Shown here: positions 54,465-63,990 of the stretch, one piece after another | Numbering within the stretch: position 1 is the stretch's first letter | How the letters are laid out: each line of letters opens with the position of its first letter | DNA from: Brachycybe producta | Taxonomy: Eukaryota; Arthropoda; Diplopoda; Playtdesmida; Andrognathidae | Direction: 5' to 3' | Length of the DNA: 64,000 nt | NCBI GenBank assembly: GCA_036925085.1 | Contig: JAUPFP010000020.1 | Location: 2,560,495 to 2,624,494 of the forward strand | Notes under the pieces: generated by a model | The model's database searches: none | What the model was told of the DNA's origin: nothing | The model's input: only the letters and a program-made list of their open reading frames with translations | Made by a program: the position numbers and the translations under genes

Positions 54465-56546
54465 TCAATATTCCGGCATCAACCACTTATCGACCCTCCC
54501 TCGAAGATCTCTTCGGAAGAGGTCGTTGATCTTCTCATCAGTAATATGCCTCCGGGTATTGCTGGTTTCCTGTAGATGACAAATCACCGCATCGAAGAGG
54601 ACAGCAGCTTGCAATTTATCTTCCGTCGCCCGTAGTGAGTTACCTTGCACACAGTACTTTTCAAAACGACCCGGTTGGAAATTGGCCGCACAGAACTGCC
54701 TCAGGCTGACTTTGTAGGCAGGAAGAGTGACTTCCCCCGGGAAGTAGAATACCTCGACCACATGACACCCAGGAAACACCACAGCAGTAGCAAGTTTCCC
54801 GCAGACAGTCACATTGAACACGAAGCGCTTGGGCTCTGCCGGAGGAAGTAGCCTTGGAGTCTGTTCCTCCAGATCGAACAACCCCATGTACATTGTCCCA
54901 GTAGATTTTGTATTTTCTTGCCATACAACCCATCGATTGTTCAGCAGCAGCTCCGATGTAGTAGTCCTCCGGAACGGACAGCGTCTTCGGGGAGAATCAA
55001 CCACTCCAAGAACGGATCCTGCCCCGGAAGCAGTTTCTTGTCCCCGTAAAGGAAAACGATGGCGCTGTAGACGATGGTTCTCAGGAAGATTCCTGTCGAA
55101 AGGGATCACTGGCGGAATCTCTAGGCTGGCCTTGATTACTTGGCCATTGCTATTGTTAATAAGTCCCGGTTGTACTTCCTGGCTGCCCTCAGTGGCCGTG
55201 GAACTGTCACGATGTTGGATGATGGCAGGGACAGTGGTGGCAATAGTAGCAGTGGCTGCTGCAGGTTCCTCCTCCCCAATCCAAGTATAAGTGATAATAA
55301 ACCCGGCCTTTCTGGCCCTAAAAAGGGCGGCCCGGGCTTGGTCCCTATCCAAGTGGCAGGGATGCCTTTTCTTTTTCCTGGTGGGCTGGCCCACAAGACT
55401 GGTCAATGACGTGGTTCTTTCCATAGCAGGATCAGAGGGATCCACGTCCATAGTCTCCGTATCGTCTGAGGAGATGTCCTCTATCCCCTCGATAGGTGTT
55501 GTCAGTACCTCCCTCGTTCGAACATCCTCCTCAGGAAGAATCACCCGGACTTCTCTAGGCTGCTCCGGAGCCGTTGACAGAATTTTCGGCAGAGTGACTC
55601 CAGCTCTGCGGATCGCCCGACACATTGGACGAAATTCCTTGACTTGGGCTTTAAATCTAGCCCGTTCCTCGCTTTCCGGTGGATTCGGCAGTGGTAGAGG
55701 ACTAGACTCATTAAAGGTTACTGACCTCTTCCTCCTTCTATTCTTCCTTTTTGGTACGGTTGCTCCAGCTTCCGATCTAACAGGCACCTCGACTACCAGT
55801 TCCTTTCGTCCCGTTTGTTGCTCCCGGCTTCCCTCAACAGCCTCCACCACAACCACTTCCTTCTCCACCCCAGTTCCACCCACAGGAACGACAGAAGTGG
55901 CAGGCCCTCCGGACCCCGAAAGGCCCTCCTTCTCCTGCCGCCTGTAGGCATCCCTGAGGTAGCGAACGTTATGGCAGTAGCGAACCTGTTCCACAAGCTG
56001 TGATCTTCGTATGGCCCGCTCCAACTTTGGATCTTCCATCACCTCGAATTGTCGACCTTTACCCCATCCTGGTGACTCCATTCCTCCAGGAATAAACCCA
56101 TTGCATGGGTGGAGGGACTCCCGAAACTCACGAGTCATCCCCAAAGCCATTGTCGAGACGTCGATGTGTGACTCACGCTCCTCACGAGCATGCATGGATT
56201 CCTCGATCCGCATCGGACGTATTGATGAGGGCACTTCCTGCTGTCGTGACCTTTGGCTTCCAGGATGCGATCGCCCCCAACCTGAGTCAGGTCTACGACC
56301 TCCGGATCCCGGAAGTCGCCGACCCTCCCCAGATTGAACACGACCACGCCCGAAATGATGATCGTCACGGCCCATGCTTGAAGTTTCGAAAAGTGTTCTA
56401 CAGAAAGTTATTGGAAGCGTCTCACCAAACCGTTTTTGTCTCCTGTTCCCCTGCTGCTGATCCTCCAGGTCCTTAGTGATGAGGAAGAGAGTTGTCCCGT
56501 GTCTTCCTGGAACAGGATCGTCGTTTCCCAGATGATTCCTTTTCAA
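54465..56546 (-). CDS. Gypsy-2 third ORF, function unknown
   Basis: 693 codons open from a TTG that overlaps the pol stop (TTGA, 56546-56543); the first ATG is at 56375 (636 residues). Regions: Arg/Gly/Ser-rich N-terminus (RPDSGWGRSHPGSQRSRQQE); a Met- and Glu-rich middle; basic KRKNRRRKRSVTFN, which could be a nuclear or RNA-binding signal; an acidic stretch ISSDDTETMDVDPSD; then the C-terminal domain shared with Gypsy-1 ORF3 (LLLNNRWVVWQ, MYMGLFDLEEQTPRLLPP, VVEVFYFPGEVTLPAYK, LQAAVLFDAV). No signal peptide, membrane segment or fusion-like segment. Not recognised; not a standard Env. Confidence 0.75.
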   Translation of the reverse strand: MKRNHLGNDDPVPGRHGTTLFLITKDLEDQQQGNRRQKRFGETLPITFCRTLFETSSMGRDDHHFGRGRVQSGEGRRLPGSGGRRPDSGWGRSHPGSQRSRQQEVPSSIRPMRIEESMHAREERESHIDVSTMALGMTREFRESLHPCNGFIPGGMESPGWGKGRQFEVMEDPKLERAIRRSQLVEQVRYCHNVRYLRDAYRRQEKEGLSGSGGPATSVVPVGGTGVEKEVVVVEAVEGSREQQTGRKELVVEVPVRSEAGATVPKRKNRRRKRSVTFNESSPLPLPNPPESEERARFKAQVKEFRPMCRAIRRAGVTLPKILSTAPEQPREVRVILPEEDVRTREVLTTPIEGIEDISSDDTETMDVDPSDPAMERTTSLTSLVGQPTRKKKRHPCHLDRDQARAALFRARKAGFIITYTWIGEEEPAAATATIATTVPAIIQHRDSSTATEGSQEVQPGLINNSNGQVIKASLEIPPVIPFDRNLPENHRLQRHRFPLRGQETASGAGSVLGVVDSPRRRCPFRRTTTSELLLNNRWVVWQENTKSTGTMYMGLFDLEEQTPRLLPPAEPKRFVFNVTVCGKLATAVVFPGCHVVEVFYFPGEVTLPAYKVSLRQFCAANFQPGRFEKYCVQGNSLRATEDKLQAAVLFDAVICHLQETSNTRRHITDEKINDLFRRDLRGRVDKWLMPEY

Positions 56547-59500
56547 TCGTCGAATCTCACAATTATTGAGTTCCGGGATTGCCCCTTCTCCGTGGATTTT
56601 TTTCCCACCAAATTCCCCAGCTGTCCTTCAGCAGAACTGGTAAAAAACCGTTGCACTTTCAATAATAACTCTTCTATTCGTTGACCATGTGTTGAGAACC
56701 AATTTAACAGTTCCCACACTTCCCGCACCCAATTTTCACTAAAAACCGTCCAAACTTCCAAATTCCCAAATAACTTTCCCCAACTAGACACAAAACCTTG
56801 CAAAATCACCGACTGTTCTCTGAAAATTCCGATGACAACGAAGAAAACTTTCACAAAAATTAAAAACAAATTTCCACCGTCCTCACTATCTGGATCCCAA
56901 AAGTAAATTGATGTTTTAGATGGCACTATTTTCAAACAAAGAGTTGAGATGTATTCAGACGCCCTCATAGTGTTACCATTGGTACCAAACTTCAACTGGC
57001 ATGTTATCATCACGTGATGTGATTCGGCCAGTGTCCATCCACTGAGGTACTCTTTCTTTTGCACTTCCATGTGAGATTTTCCAAGAAATTCAGTGACGTC
57101 ATTCAATTCCTCTTTGCTGATTACGTGTCGCCCCCTAATTACATCTTTGGGCAAGTCACAGGTTGCGAATTTTGGCGCCGAATTCAAATTTTTGAATGTT
57201 TCTTTCGGTATTTCTTGTTGATTCGAAACGTAGCAAAGCAAATTCACACATGGGAAAAAGTTTTGTTGGTAATCATATTCCCATATTATAACATGCAAGG
57301 CTTCCAGGGGTAATTCAAAAAGTTTCAGGTCAACGTTCCTCGTGTTAAACTTTGATTCCGAAGGATTTTGGATGGATAATTCGTTTCTCTGAATAATTGG
57401 ATGAGGTTCCAAAGCACTATGGGTCACCCCATTTCCCCCAACTATATCGGGCACTGTCTTCCGTCTTTGATAATACGGACGCATGTGTACGATGTTTACG
57501 AAGTCCTTCACGATCCTTCCCCAACCGTCTTTGTATTCTAGCTCATATACAGTATCGGACATCTTCCCGACAACTGTATATCCATCTCTGTAGACATAAC
57601 GAAATTTCTTTGTCTCATCCGGTAAAGGTCTCAAGTCCTTTACCATCACCTTCTGCCCAATACAATATTCGACCGGTTCCTTCCGCCTAGCATCGTAGTA
57701 CTTTTTCTGCCGCAGGTGGGCCTCATGAAGGTTCTCTTTAGCTTCCAGAAGGAAATCTCTTGATACGCCCACAGCTCCAGTACTGTGTTCCACCCCAGAT
57801 GTTGTTGGTATCAGTGGTATCTCATTGTCCACAGGGAGTCTAGCCTCTCTCCCAAACATCAATTGGTATGGTGTGAATCCTGAAGAACCATGTTTCGAGG
57901 TGTTGTATGCAAACACAGCTGGCAGAAGATGAAAATACCAATCTGTCTGTTTCTTGCCAGGTGTCAAAGCTTTCTTTACTATTTGCATGACAGTTTTATT
58001 GGTCCGCTCTGCCAACCCATCCCCTTGAGGGAAGTAAGCAGTAGTCGTTGAGTGTAGGACTCCTAGTTCCTCAAATAACTCCTCCGTTTCCTGGGCAGTG
58101 AATGGTGTCCCTCTGTCCGTAAGAATTCTTACTGGTGTGCCAATTAGATGAATGATGGTGTCCCGGATAAAATTTTTAGTCGTCTTAGCATTCTGACGAC
58201 AAACTGCTCGGGCAAAACAGTATCGAGTAGCATAATCTACTGCAAGGATGATGTGTTGCACTCCTCCCAAGGATTTCGGCAACGGACCGATGTAATCAAT
58301 GCCCCAGGTGTCGCCCGGCTTCGAAATTTTCATCTCATGTAAGAATCCAGGAAGCTTCTCTTGCGGCTTCCTACATAATTGGCATATGTGACAGGTACGT
58401 AGATACTCTAACACATCATTTTTCCAACCTTCCCAGTAAAATCTTTGGGAGACCCTTTCCAAAGTTTTTGTTTGTCCGAGATGCCCAGCTTCCGGGCTGT
58501 CATGTAGCATCTCCAAGATTGCGGCTACCAAATGTTTTGGCACAACATGCAGAAGAATGACTCGTTCTCCTTCCTGGCGTATAATTGCACATAGTATTCC
58601 ATCCACTATCACGTAATGCTTCTGCAAAGTGGACTCCGGGTTGCTTTTGATCTCTTTGATGATTTTCAGCAAACGTGGATCCTCCTGTTGCTCCGAGACC
58701 CAATCCCATTTCCGGATCCCGAAAATGACATCATCACTCAGATCCTCCGGGTTTGGCTGCAGTCCCCACTTTCGTGGAATATCCACTGGTTGTCTTGAAA
58801 TGCAGTCAGCATCCACATGTGTCACACCAGCTTTATAAACAATGGTATAGTTGTACTCTTGCATAAGCAACTGCCATCTACCAAGCCTTCCTTCCAATCC
58901 TTTGGCAGTCTTCATATAACACAGTGAATGATGATCGGTCACCACCGTGAACGCCTTATTGAACAGATATGGACGAAACTTGGTTACTCCGTAAATAATA
59001 GCCAGACATTCTTTATCAGTAGTGGAGTAGTTCTTCTCGGCGGCCCGCAGTGTTCTTGAAACAGCTCCTAGCATCTGCAAAGGCTTCCCTTTTGATTTCT
59101 GGTATAAAATTGCGCCTATGCCATACCCAGAAGCATCACTATGCATGGACAGTTCCGCCTCCGGATCGTAAACTGCGAGTACTGGAGCCTCAGTTAGCTT
59201 CTTCTTCAAGAGCGCAAATGCCGCCTCACACTCGATGGTCCAATTGAACGGAATATCCTTTCGAGTCAGTTCAGTAAGAGGTTTCGCAAAATGGGCATAG
59301 TTTTCAATGTGCTTCCGATAGAAGCCCGCCATTCCTAGGAATCTTCGAGTTTCTTTCAGATTGGTCGGTCTAGGAAGTTCTCTGATCGCGGCTACCTTGT
59401 TTGGATCGGGCTGAACTCCTCTTTGAGAGATAATGTGTCCCAGATACAAGACTTCCTCGAAGCCAAAGTAGCATTTCCCAGGGTTTAACTTGAGATCAGC

Positions 59501-61411
59501 ACCCCGCAGTAGCTCCAGAATATGTCCCAAACGCTGTATGAACTGCTCGTAAGTTTTACCGAAGACAATTATATCATCTAGATATACTAGACAAGTTTCC
59601 CACTTATTTTCTGCGAGCAAAATGTCAAGTGCTCGCTGCATCGTAGCAGGTGCGTTACACAAACCAAATGGCATTCGGTTAAATTCGTAAAGTCCACCAG
59701 GAGTCACGAAGGCTGTCTTCTCTCGATCCTCCTCAGCCATCCGGAACTGCCAGTACCCGCTTTTCATGTCAAGAGTGGCAAAGTACCGTGCCCCATGTAA
59801 TGAGTCAAGGGCGTCATCAATCCGTGGCAGAGGGTAATTGTCGACCTTGGTATGACTGTTTAATCGTCTGTAGTCAATACAAAAACGCCACTGGCCATCT
59901 TTCTTCTTTACCAGCACTACCGGTGATGAAAAAGGCGACTTCGATGGTCGTATAACTCCAGCATCCAACATTTCCTGGACGTTAGCTTTAATTATTTCAC
60001 GTTGAGCCGGACTATGGCGTCGTAGAGGTTCCCGAATCGGTGGGTGATCTCCGATGTCAATATAGTGCTCTGCTATGTCAGAGCAACCCAATTCGCAAGA
60101 TTCGAACGCGAACGAAGTCTGATAGCGCATCAGTAGATCCATGAGAATCCTCCTTCGTTCTTTGCCGAGGGTTGGCCCGATCTGCATTGCTTGTTTGAAC
60201 TCCTCGACAGTTTTCGTCTCCAGCCTCTGTTCGACACCAGCTACCTCTGGCTCCTCATAACAGTAATCCTTCCGCATGTGGGCAACAAGCTCTCCTGCTG
60301 CGATTCCTACTTGCTCTGTGGTAGGGTTGAGCACTTCGATTTGGAAATTGCGTTTACCCTGGCCTTGCATTATGCCTGGGGCCACGAATATGCCCTTCCA
60401 GGTCTTAAATTTTTCATCTGGCACAACGATGAAAACATCTTCTGTCTCCAATAGTCCTTGAGCCTCCACCCTGATGGTCCCAGTTTGACCAGGAGCCAGT
60501 ACCACTGCTTCTGTGGATCGAAGAGCTTGAGTGTCCAAGATGTCGTAGAGACTTTTTATGCCAGGCTTTTCTGTAGCCTCTTCCACGTCTTTGGAACTTT
60601 CTGCCGTCTTTTGATCCTTTTCTTCACTAGCGCTCTTGAGGTAGCTATTCACGCATTGCCTGTAGATTCGTTCGTTGATCATGGATTCCCCAAAGTAAAT
60701 TTTATTGGTTTTCATTTCCACAATCAAGTGCAGAGCCTTTCCCAAATCACGTCCAAGAATAGCCTCCCTCTTGCCTCCAATGACGATAAAACAAGCTCGA
60801 ACTGACTTCCCTTCCACCTCCACTGTGGCTATGACTTGTCCGATGACGTCCAGCCGGCTACCTCCCACGACTCCAACCGTGGGAGTGGTGGAGACCGGTT
60901 CAACAGGCCAGTTCATTTCTTTTACCAAGGATTCGGACAGCACACTGGTGAATGCTCCGGAATCCACCAGTAGCTGGACTGTTTTCTGATTGATCACCAC
61001 GGTTACTCTGGGTGAATCATCTTCGGCATCATATGTCCCAATCTCCTTTGGAAGACATTGTTCGGCGACGTACTTCCATATCTCACTCATGACTTTCCGG
61101 CAGCATGCTCTCCCCTTGGTAGGATCTTTTCCTGGTTTCCGCACGGCAGGGCTGTGTTTTCTTGTTGTTGAAGCCTCCAAGTAGGTCTCCCTGCAACCAT
61201 TGGCATAGCAATGCTCCTTGTATTGTTGCAGCATTTCATACCAAGTCACTAAATCGTCCTTAGTCCATTTTCCCAAAATTCTGACAGCTTCGATGGTTGC
61301 GATAGTTCCCGGGGCGGTTTCCTCTTCAGAACTTTCAGAAGTGTCCTCATCATTGTTGATAGTTAGGGGTTCATTGATCAGTCCAGGTGAAGTCTCCCCC
61401 TCCGACTCCAC
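56543..61411 (-). CDS. pol: Gypsy-2 Pol (protease, RT, RNase H, integrase, C-terminal extension)
   Basis: 1622 codons with no ATG in the first 59, read by -1 shift from gag (see 61386-61426). In order: acidic linker; pre-protease module (WTKDDLVTWYEML, GRACCRKVMSEIWKYV); protease (LLVDSGAFTSVLS, AILGRDLGKAL); RT (VVLVKKKDGQWRFCIDYRRL, FATLDMKSGYWQF, YLDDIIVFG); RNase H (SDASGYGIGAILY, VTDHHSL); integrase HHCC finger (CHICQLC) and core (WGIDYIGPLPKSLGG, TDRGTPFTAQETEE, AYFPQGDGLAERTNKT); and a C-terminal domain (YCIGQKVMVKDLR). About 270 further residues have no match in Gypsy-1, including the hydrophobic NLFLIFVKVFFVVIGIF, a possible membrane segment. The frame is intact. Confidence 0.95.
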   Translation of the reverse strand: MESEGETSPGLINEPLTINNDEDTSESSEEETAPGTIATIEAVRILGKWTKDDLVTWYEMLQQYKEHCYANGCRETYLEASTTRKHSPAVRKPGKDPTKGRACCRKVMSEIWKYVAEQCLPKEIGTYDAEDDSPRVTVVINQKTVQLLVDSGAFTSVLSESLVKEMNWPVEPVSTTPTVGVVGGSRLDVIGQVIATVEVEGKSVRACFIVIGGKREAILGRDLGKALHLIVEMKTNKIYFGESMINERIYRQCVNSYLKSASEEKDQKTAESSKDVEEATEKPGIKSLYDILDTQALRSTEAVVLAPGQTGTIRVEAQGLLETEDVFIVVPDEKFKTWKGIFVAPGIMQGQGKRNFQIEVLNPTTEQVGIAAGELVAHMRKDYCYEEPEVAGVEQRLETKTVEEFKQAMQIGPTLGKERRRILMDLLMRYQTSFAFESCELGCSDIAEHYIDIGDHPPIREPLRRHSPAQREIIKANVQEMLDAGVIRPSKSPFSSPVVLVKKKDGQWRFCIDYRRLNSHTKVDNYPLPRIDDALDSLHGARYFATLDMKSGYWQFRMAEEDREKTAFVTPGGLYEFNRMPFGLCNAPATMQRALDILLAENKWETCLVYLDDIIVFGKTYEQFIQRLGHILELLRGADLKLNPGKCYFGFEEVLYLGHIISQRGVQPDPNKVAAIRELPRPTNLKETRRFLGMAGFYRKHIENYAHFAKPLTELTRKDIPFNWTIECEAAFALLKKKLTEAPVLAVYDPEAELSMHSDASGYGIGAILYQKSKGKPLQMLGAVSRTLRAAEKNYSTTDKECLAIIYGVTKFRPYLFNKAFTVVTDHHSLCYMKTAKGLEGRLGRWQLLMQEYNYTIVYKAGVTHVDADCISRQPVDIPRKWGLQPNPEDLSDDVIFGIRKWDWVSEQQEDPRLLKIIKEIKSNPESTLQKHYVIVDGILCAIIRQEGERVILLHVVPKHLVAAILEMLHDSPEAGHLGQTKTLERVSQRFYWEGWKNDVLEYLRTCHICQLCRKPQEKLPGFLHEMKISKPGDTWGIDYIGPLPKSLGGVQHIILAVDYATRYCFARAVCRQNAKTTKNFIRDTIIHLIGTPVRILTDRGTPFTAQETEELFEELGVLHSTTTAYFPQGDGLAERTNKTVMQIVKKALTPGKKQTDWYFHLLPAVFAYNTSKHGSSGFTPYQLMFGREARLPVDNEIPLIPTTSGVEHSTGAVGVSRDFLLEAKENLHEAHLRQKKYYDARRKEPVEYCIGQKVMVKDLRPLPDETKKFRYVYRDGYTVVGKMSDTVYELEYKDGWGRIVKDFVNIVHMRPYYQRRKTVPDIVGGNGVTHSALEPHPIIQRNELSIQNPSESKFNTRNVDLKLFELPLEALHVIIWEYDYQQNFFPCVNLLCYVSNQQEIPKETFKNLNSAPKFATCDLPKDVIRGRHVISKEELNDVTEFLGKSHMEVQKKEYLSGWTLAESHHVMITCQLKFGTNGNTMRASEYISTLCLKIVPSKTSIYFWDPDSEDGGNLFLIFVKVFFVVIGIFREQSVILQGFVSSWGKLFGNLEVWTVFSENWVREVWELLNWFSTHGQRIEELLLKVQRFFTSSAEGQLGNLVGKKSTEKGQSRNSIIVRFDD

Positions 61412-61426
61412 CGCTTCTAGTTTAAA
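61386..61426 (-). promoter_or_regulatory. -1 ribosomal frameshift signal at gag-pol
   Basis: The slippery heptamer T TTA AAC (61426-61420) is in the gag reading frame, directly before the gag stop TAG (61419-61417). A 7-nt spacer follows, then a stem GGTGGAGTC (61412-61404) pairing with GACTTCACC (61394-61386), one G-U pair, 9-nt loop. Slipping back one base enters the pol frame exactly. All parts of a standard -1 signal are present. Confidence 0.88.
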
Positions 61427-62286
61427 TCCGAAGTAAGACTGCTGAGAGGCACAAAACTGATCCGGTCTTCCAAATAAATCACAGCGAGTGGTACCCCACC
61501 GGATCCCATTACTACATCAGTAAGATAAAGCCCCTCTGCTCCTTCATCTGTTACTGCATGAACAGTATTACGACCGGGACAATTTCGAGAAAAATGCCCC
61601 ATCTGACGACAACGATAACACATGGCCATCTCTTTGTTGACCCTTCCTCGATTCGGATTAGGCCCCTTGCGATCGTTTCTTGGTGTGGTCCCGGCTCCGT
61701 GTCTCGACTGTATGGACCCTGTGCGACCAGATCGTGTGGCCGGAACCCCTGACGTATTCGTGGAATCGCCAGATCGACCGCCACTGTTTGCAGAATTATT
61801 GGGCCGATTGCGGTTGCTGGCGGAATCATTGGGTCGGTTGCTGTTGGTAGGTCGTGAGCCAGTGCTCACAGTTGCTTGGTTCGAGTTGCGATGTGAACCC
61901 GAGGTTCTTTCCACATCCTCATCTTCTTCTCTCCTCAGGTTCCACTTTCCTGAGAGGTAAAGAGTGCATTCGATGTTCACAGCATAATCTATGAATGCTC
62001 TGAGGTTGGATCCTGAAGCAGCCTCCACTGCTCGACTCATGATAGGATGGAGAGCCTCTCGCAATTGCCCAATCCTTAAATCGTCGGACATGTCGGTATA
62101 CAGTTTTTCCGACACCTTAAGAAACTTGCGGATGAAGTTGGGCGTAGGTTCCCCCTCCTCCTGCTTCAATCTGCTGAGGTCACGACTGAGAAGTAAATTT
62201 TCGCTCGGACGACCGAACTCTTCCAACATTTTATCTTTCAGGCTCCACCAGTCCATTCCGGGATTACGATGACGAGTACGCGACAA
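61417..62286 (-). CDS. gag: Gypsy-2 Gag, capsid C-terminal part and zinc knuckle
   Basis: 289 codons in the same frame as the ORF to its right, from which one TGA separates it. Typical retrotransposon capsid pattern: WWSLKDKMLEEFGRP, EEGEPTPNFIRKFLKVSEKL and a LREALHPIMSRAV helix. Then an Asn/Arg/Ser/Thr-rich linker (NRPNDSASNRNRPNNSANSG) and one CCHC knuckle, CYRCRQMGHFSRNC (about 61623-61582). It ends at TAG 61417-61419 after the slippery site. Confidence 0.9.
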   Translation of the reverse strand: MSRTRHRNPGMDWWSLKDKMLEEFGRPSENLLLSRDLSRLKQEEGEPTPNFIRKFLKVSEKLYTDMSDDLRIGQLREALHPIMSRAVEAASGSNLRAFIDYAVNIECTLYLSGKWNLRREEDEDVERTSGSHRNSNQATVSTGSRPTNSNRPNDSASNRNRPNNSANSGGRSGDSTNTSGVPATRSGRTGSIQSRHGAGTTPRNDRKGPNPNRGRVNKEMAMCYRCRQMGHFSRNCPGRNTVHAVTDEGAEGLYLTDVVMGSGGVPLAVIYLEDRISFVPLSSLTSDLN

Positions 62287-63990
62287 TCAGTCCCAGGCAT
62301 CGTCCTTTACGCATGTAGTTATGTAATAGTAGCGATGGTCCGGTGACCATTCGTGGAGCGCAGCAATAGCCTCAAATTTTTCCAGAAAAGTTGTTATTTG
62401 TCCTTTTCCATTGAATGGCTTTAGGTGATCCAAAGGATGGCGATGTCCGTAACGCCTATTCAACTCCTCAATTGAGAGCTCCGAAGTGCTACGGATATTA
62501 GATGACCCCCCAGTCTGCATACCTCTAGCACCTGGGTTTTCCTCGGACCCCCTGTGGTATACAGCGTTTTCCACTGTCCCCCTCGCATGGGCTGGTATTT
62601 GCTGGGACTGCGCATTCATAACTGGTTGTGCGTAAGGTTGGTGTGATGACCCAACTTGTTGGTCAAGCGGATTAAGTCCCTCTTCACCTGGCCTCACCCC
62701 TCCCCATGATCGATAACGGATCCCGCCATCATTCATGGGCACAGACTCAGACGGAATCGTCGAGTACTGTGGCTGAAAGGATGACGTCATGTGCTCCCGT
62801 TGGATTTGTTGTGCACGTGAGTGTGGTAGTCGTGTGCGCTGGGGCAGCATGTAGTGAGGTACAGTGGTCTGATTGTCTCGCCAAATTCCAGGTTGAGTCA
62901 GTGAAGGAACAAAATTTGAATGTCCCTCTGACATCGGCCACATGGTCGGTTGTAAGGGAGCAAAGTCTGAATGTCCCTCTGACATTGGCTGCATGGTCAG
63001 TTGTGAGGGAACAAAGTTTGAATGTCCCTCCGACATCGGCCGCATGGTCGGCTGTGAGGAAACAAAGTTTGGATGTCCCTCCGACATCGGCCGCATGGCC
63101 GGCTGTGAGGAAACAGAGTTTGGATGTCCCTCTGGCATTGGCCGCGTAGTCGGCTGTGTAGGTGAAGAGACAAAGTTCGGATGTCCTTCTGACATTGGCC
63201 GTATGGTTGGTTGTGAAGGGACAGAATTCGGATGTCCCTCTGACATTGGTCGTGTGGTCAATTGTGTGTATAAAGGGGCAAAGCTTAGATGTCCCTCTGA
63301 CATCGGCCGCGCAGTTGGCTGTGTGGATTGAACCGTCATGTACTGTGGTGTGGCGGTTATCAAGTTTTGATTTTCCCGCCAAGTTTGTCCAGCTGTTTGA
63401 ATAGGCTGAGCCATAGTATATGTAGTCAAAGTGTTAGACAGATTCAAATTTTCCCGCCAATTTTGTTGTATAGGGTGGTGGTCAAACGACGTGGTCATAG
63501 GATCCAATGCTACTTGGTTTTCCCGCCAAATTTGTCCCATTGGATTCTGTGTTGTTTGTGTAGTCGTATGCATTTGCATAGGATTTGATACAGTTTGATT
63601 TTCCCGCCACAATTCACCAGCTGTTTGAATCGGCAATGAGTGAAAACTGAAATTCAAACTTTCCCGCCCTACATTGTGTACGTGAGATGTAAGTTGCGGC
63701 ACGACAGATAGAGGAGGGCAGGAGACAGTTTGTCTGGCCTGTCTTGATGTTAAAGAGTCAGCGATCACCATCCCTGCGGATGCCGCAAGAGGGACACTGA
63801 CCCCCCCTGTCTCCGTCGCCGTGAAGAGTGTTTGAGAGTGAGTTCTCTCTTGTAACTGCCCCCCAGAGACCCTCCCTTCCAGCGAACCAGAAGGAATACA
63901 AGTCTCCGGTTGACCGAAATTCGAGAGGGTGTGAGAAGATGGTAATGTTGGCCCGCTAGTTGTGTACATTGGCTCAGTGGGTGTTCTCAA
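62287..63990 (-). CDS. gag: Gypsy-2 Gag, N-terminal part (runs to the right edge)
   Basis: Open to the window edge; the true start is probably outside or near 63990. Gln/Pro/Thr/Ser-rich. It contains WRENQ(N/T)-type repeats (63350-63620) and nine or so RPMSEGH(P/S)N-type repeats of about 19-20 residues (62890-63310). The last part (HPLDHLKPFNGKGQITTFLE, FEAIAALHEWSPDHRYYYIT) is the start of the capsid domain. It ends in TGA (62287-62289) in mid-domain, the downstream frame continuing directly. Confidence 0.85.
   Translation of the reverse strand: MRTPTEPMYTTSGPTLPSSHTLSNFGQPETCIPSGSLEGRVSGGQLQERTHSQTLFTATETGGVSVPLAASAGMVIADSLTSRQARQTVSCPPLSVVPQLTSHVHNVGRESLNFSFHSLPIQTAGELWRENQTVSNPMQMHTTTQTTQNPMGQIWRENQVALDPMTTSFDHHPIQQNWRENLNLSNTLTTYTMAQPIQTAGQTWRENQNLITATPQYMTVQSTQPTARPMSEGHLSFAPLYTQLTTRPMSEGHPNSVPSQPTIRPMSEGHPNFVSSPTQPTTRPMPEGHPNSVSSQPAMRPMSEGHPNFVSSQPTMRPMSEGHSNFVPSQLTMQPMSEGHSDFAPLQPTMWPMSEGHSNFVPSLTQPGIWRDNQTTVPHYMLPQRTRLPHSRAQQIQREHMTSSFQPQYSTIPSESVPMNDGGIRYRSWGGVRPGEEGLNPLDQQVGSSHQPYAQPVMNAQSQQIPAHARGTVENAVYHRGSEENPGARGMQTGGSSNIRSTSELSIEELNRRYGHRHPLDHLKPFNGKGQITTFLEKFEAIAALHEWSPDHRYYYITTCVKDDAWD
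62890..63315 (-). repeat. Coding minisatellite in Gypsy-2 gag
   Basis: Units of about 57-63 bp with GGATGTCCCTCTGACATTGG-type sequence on the plus strand, encoding MSEGHPNFV...QPT(M/T)RP. Variation is mostly in the spacer and always keeps the frame. Confidence 0.9.
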
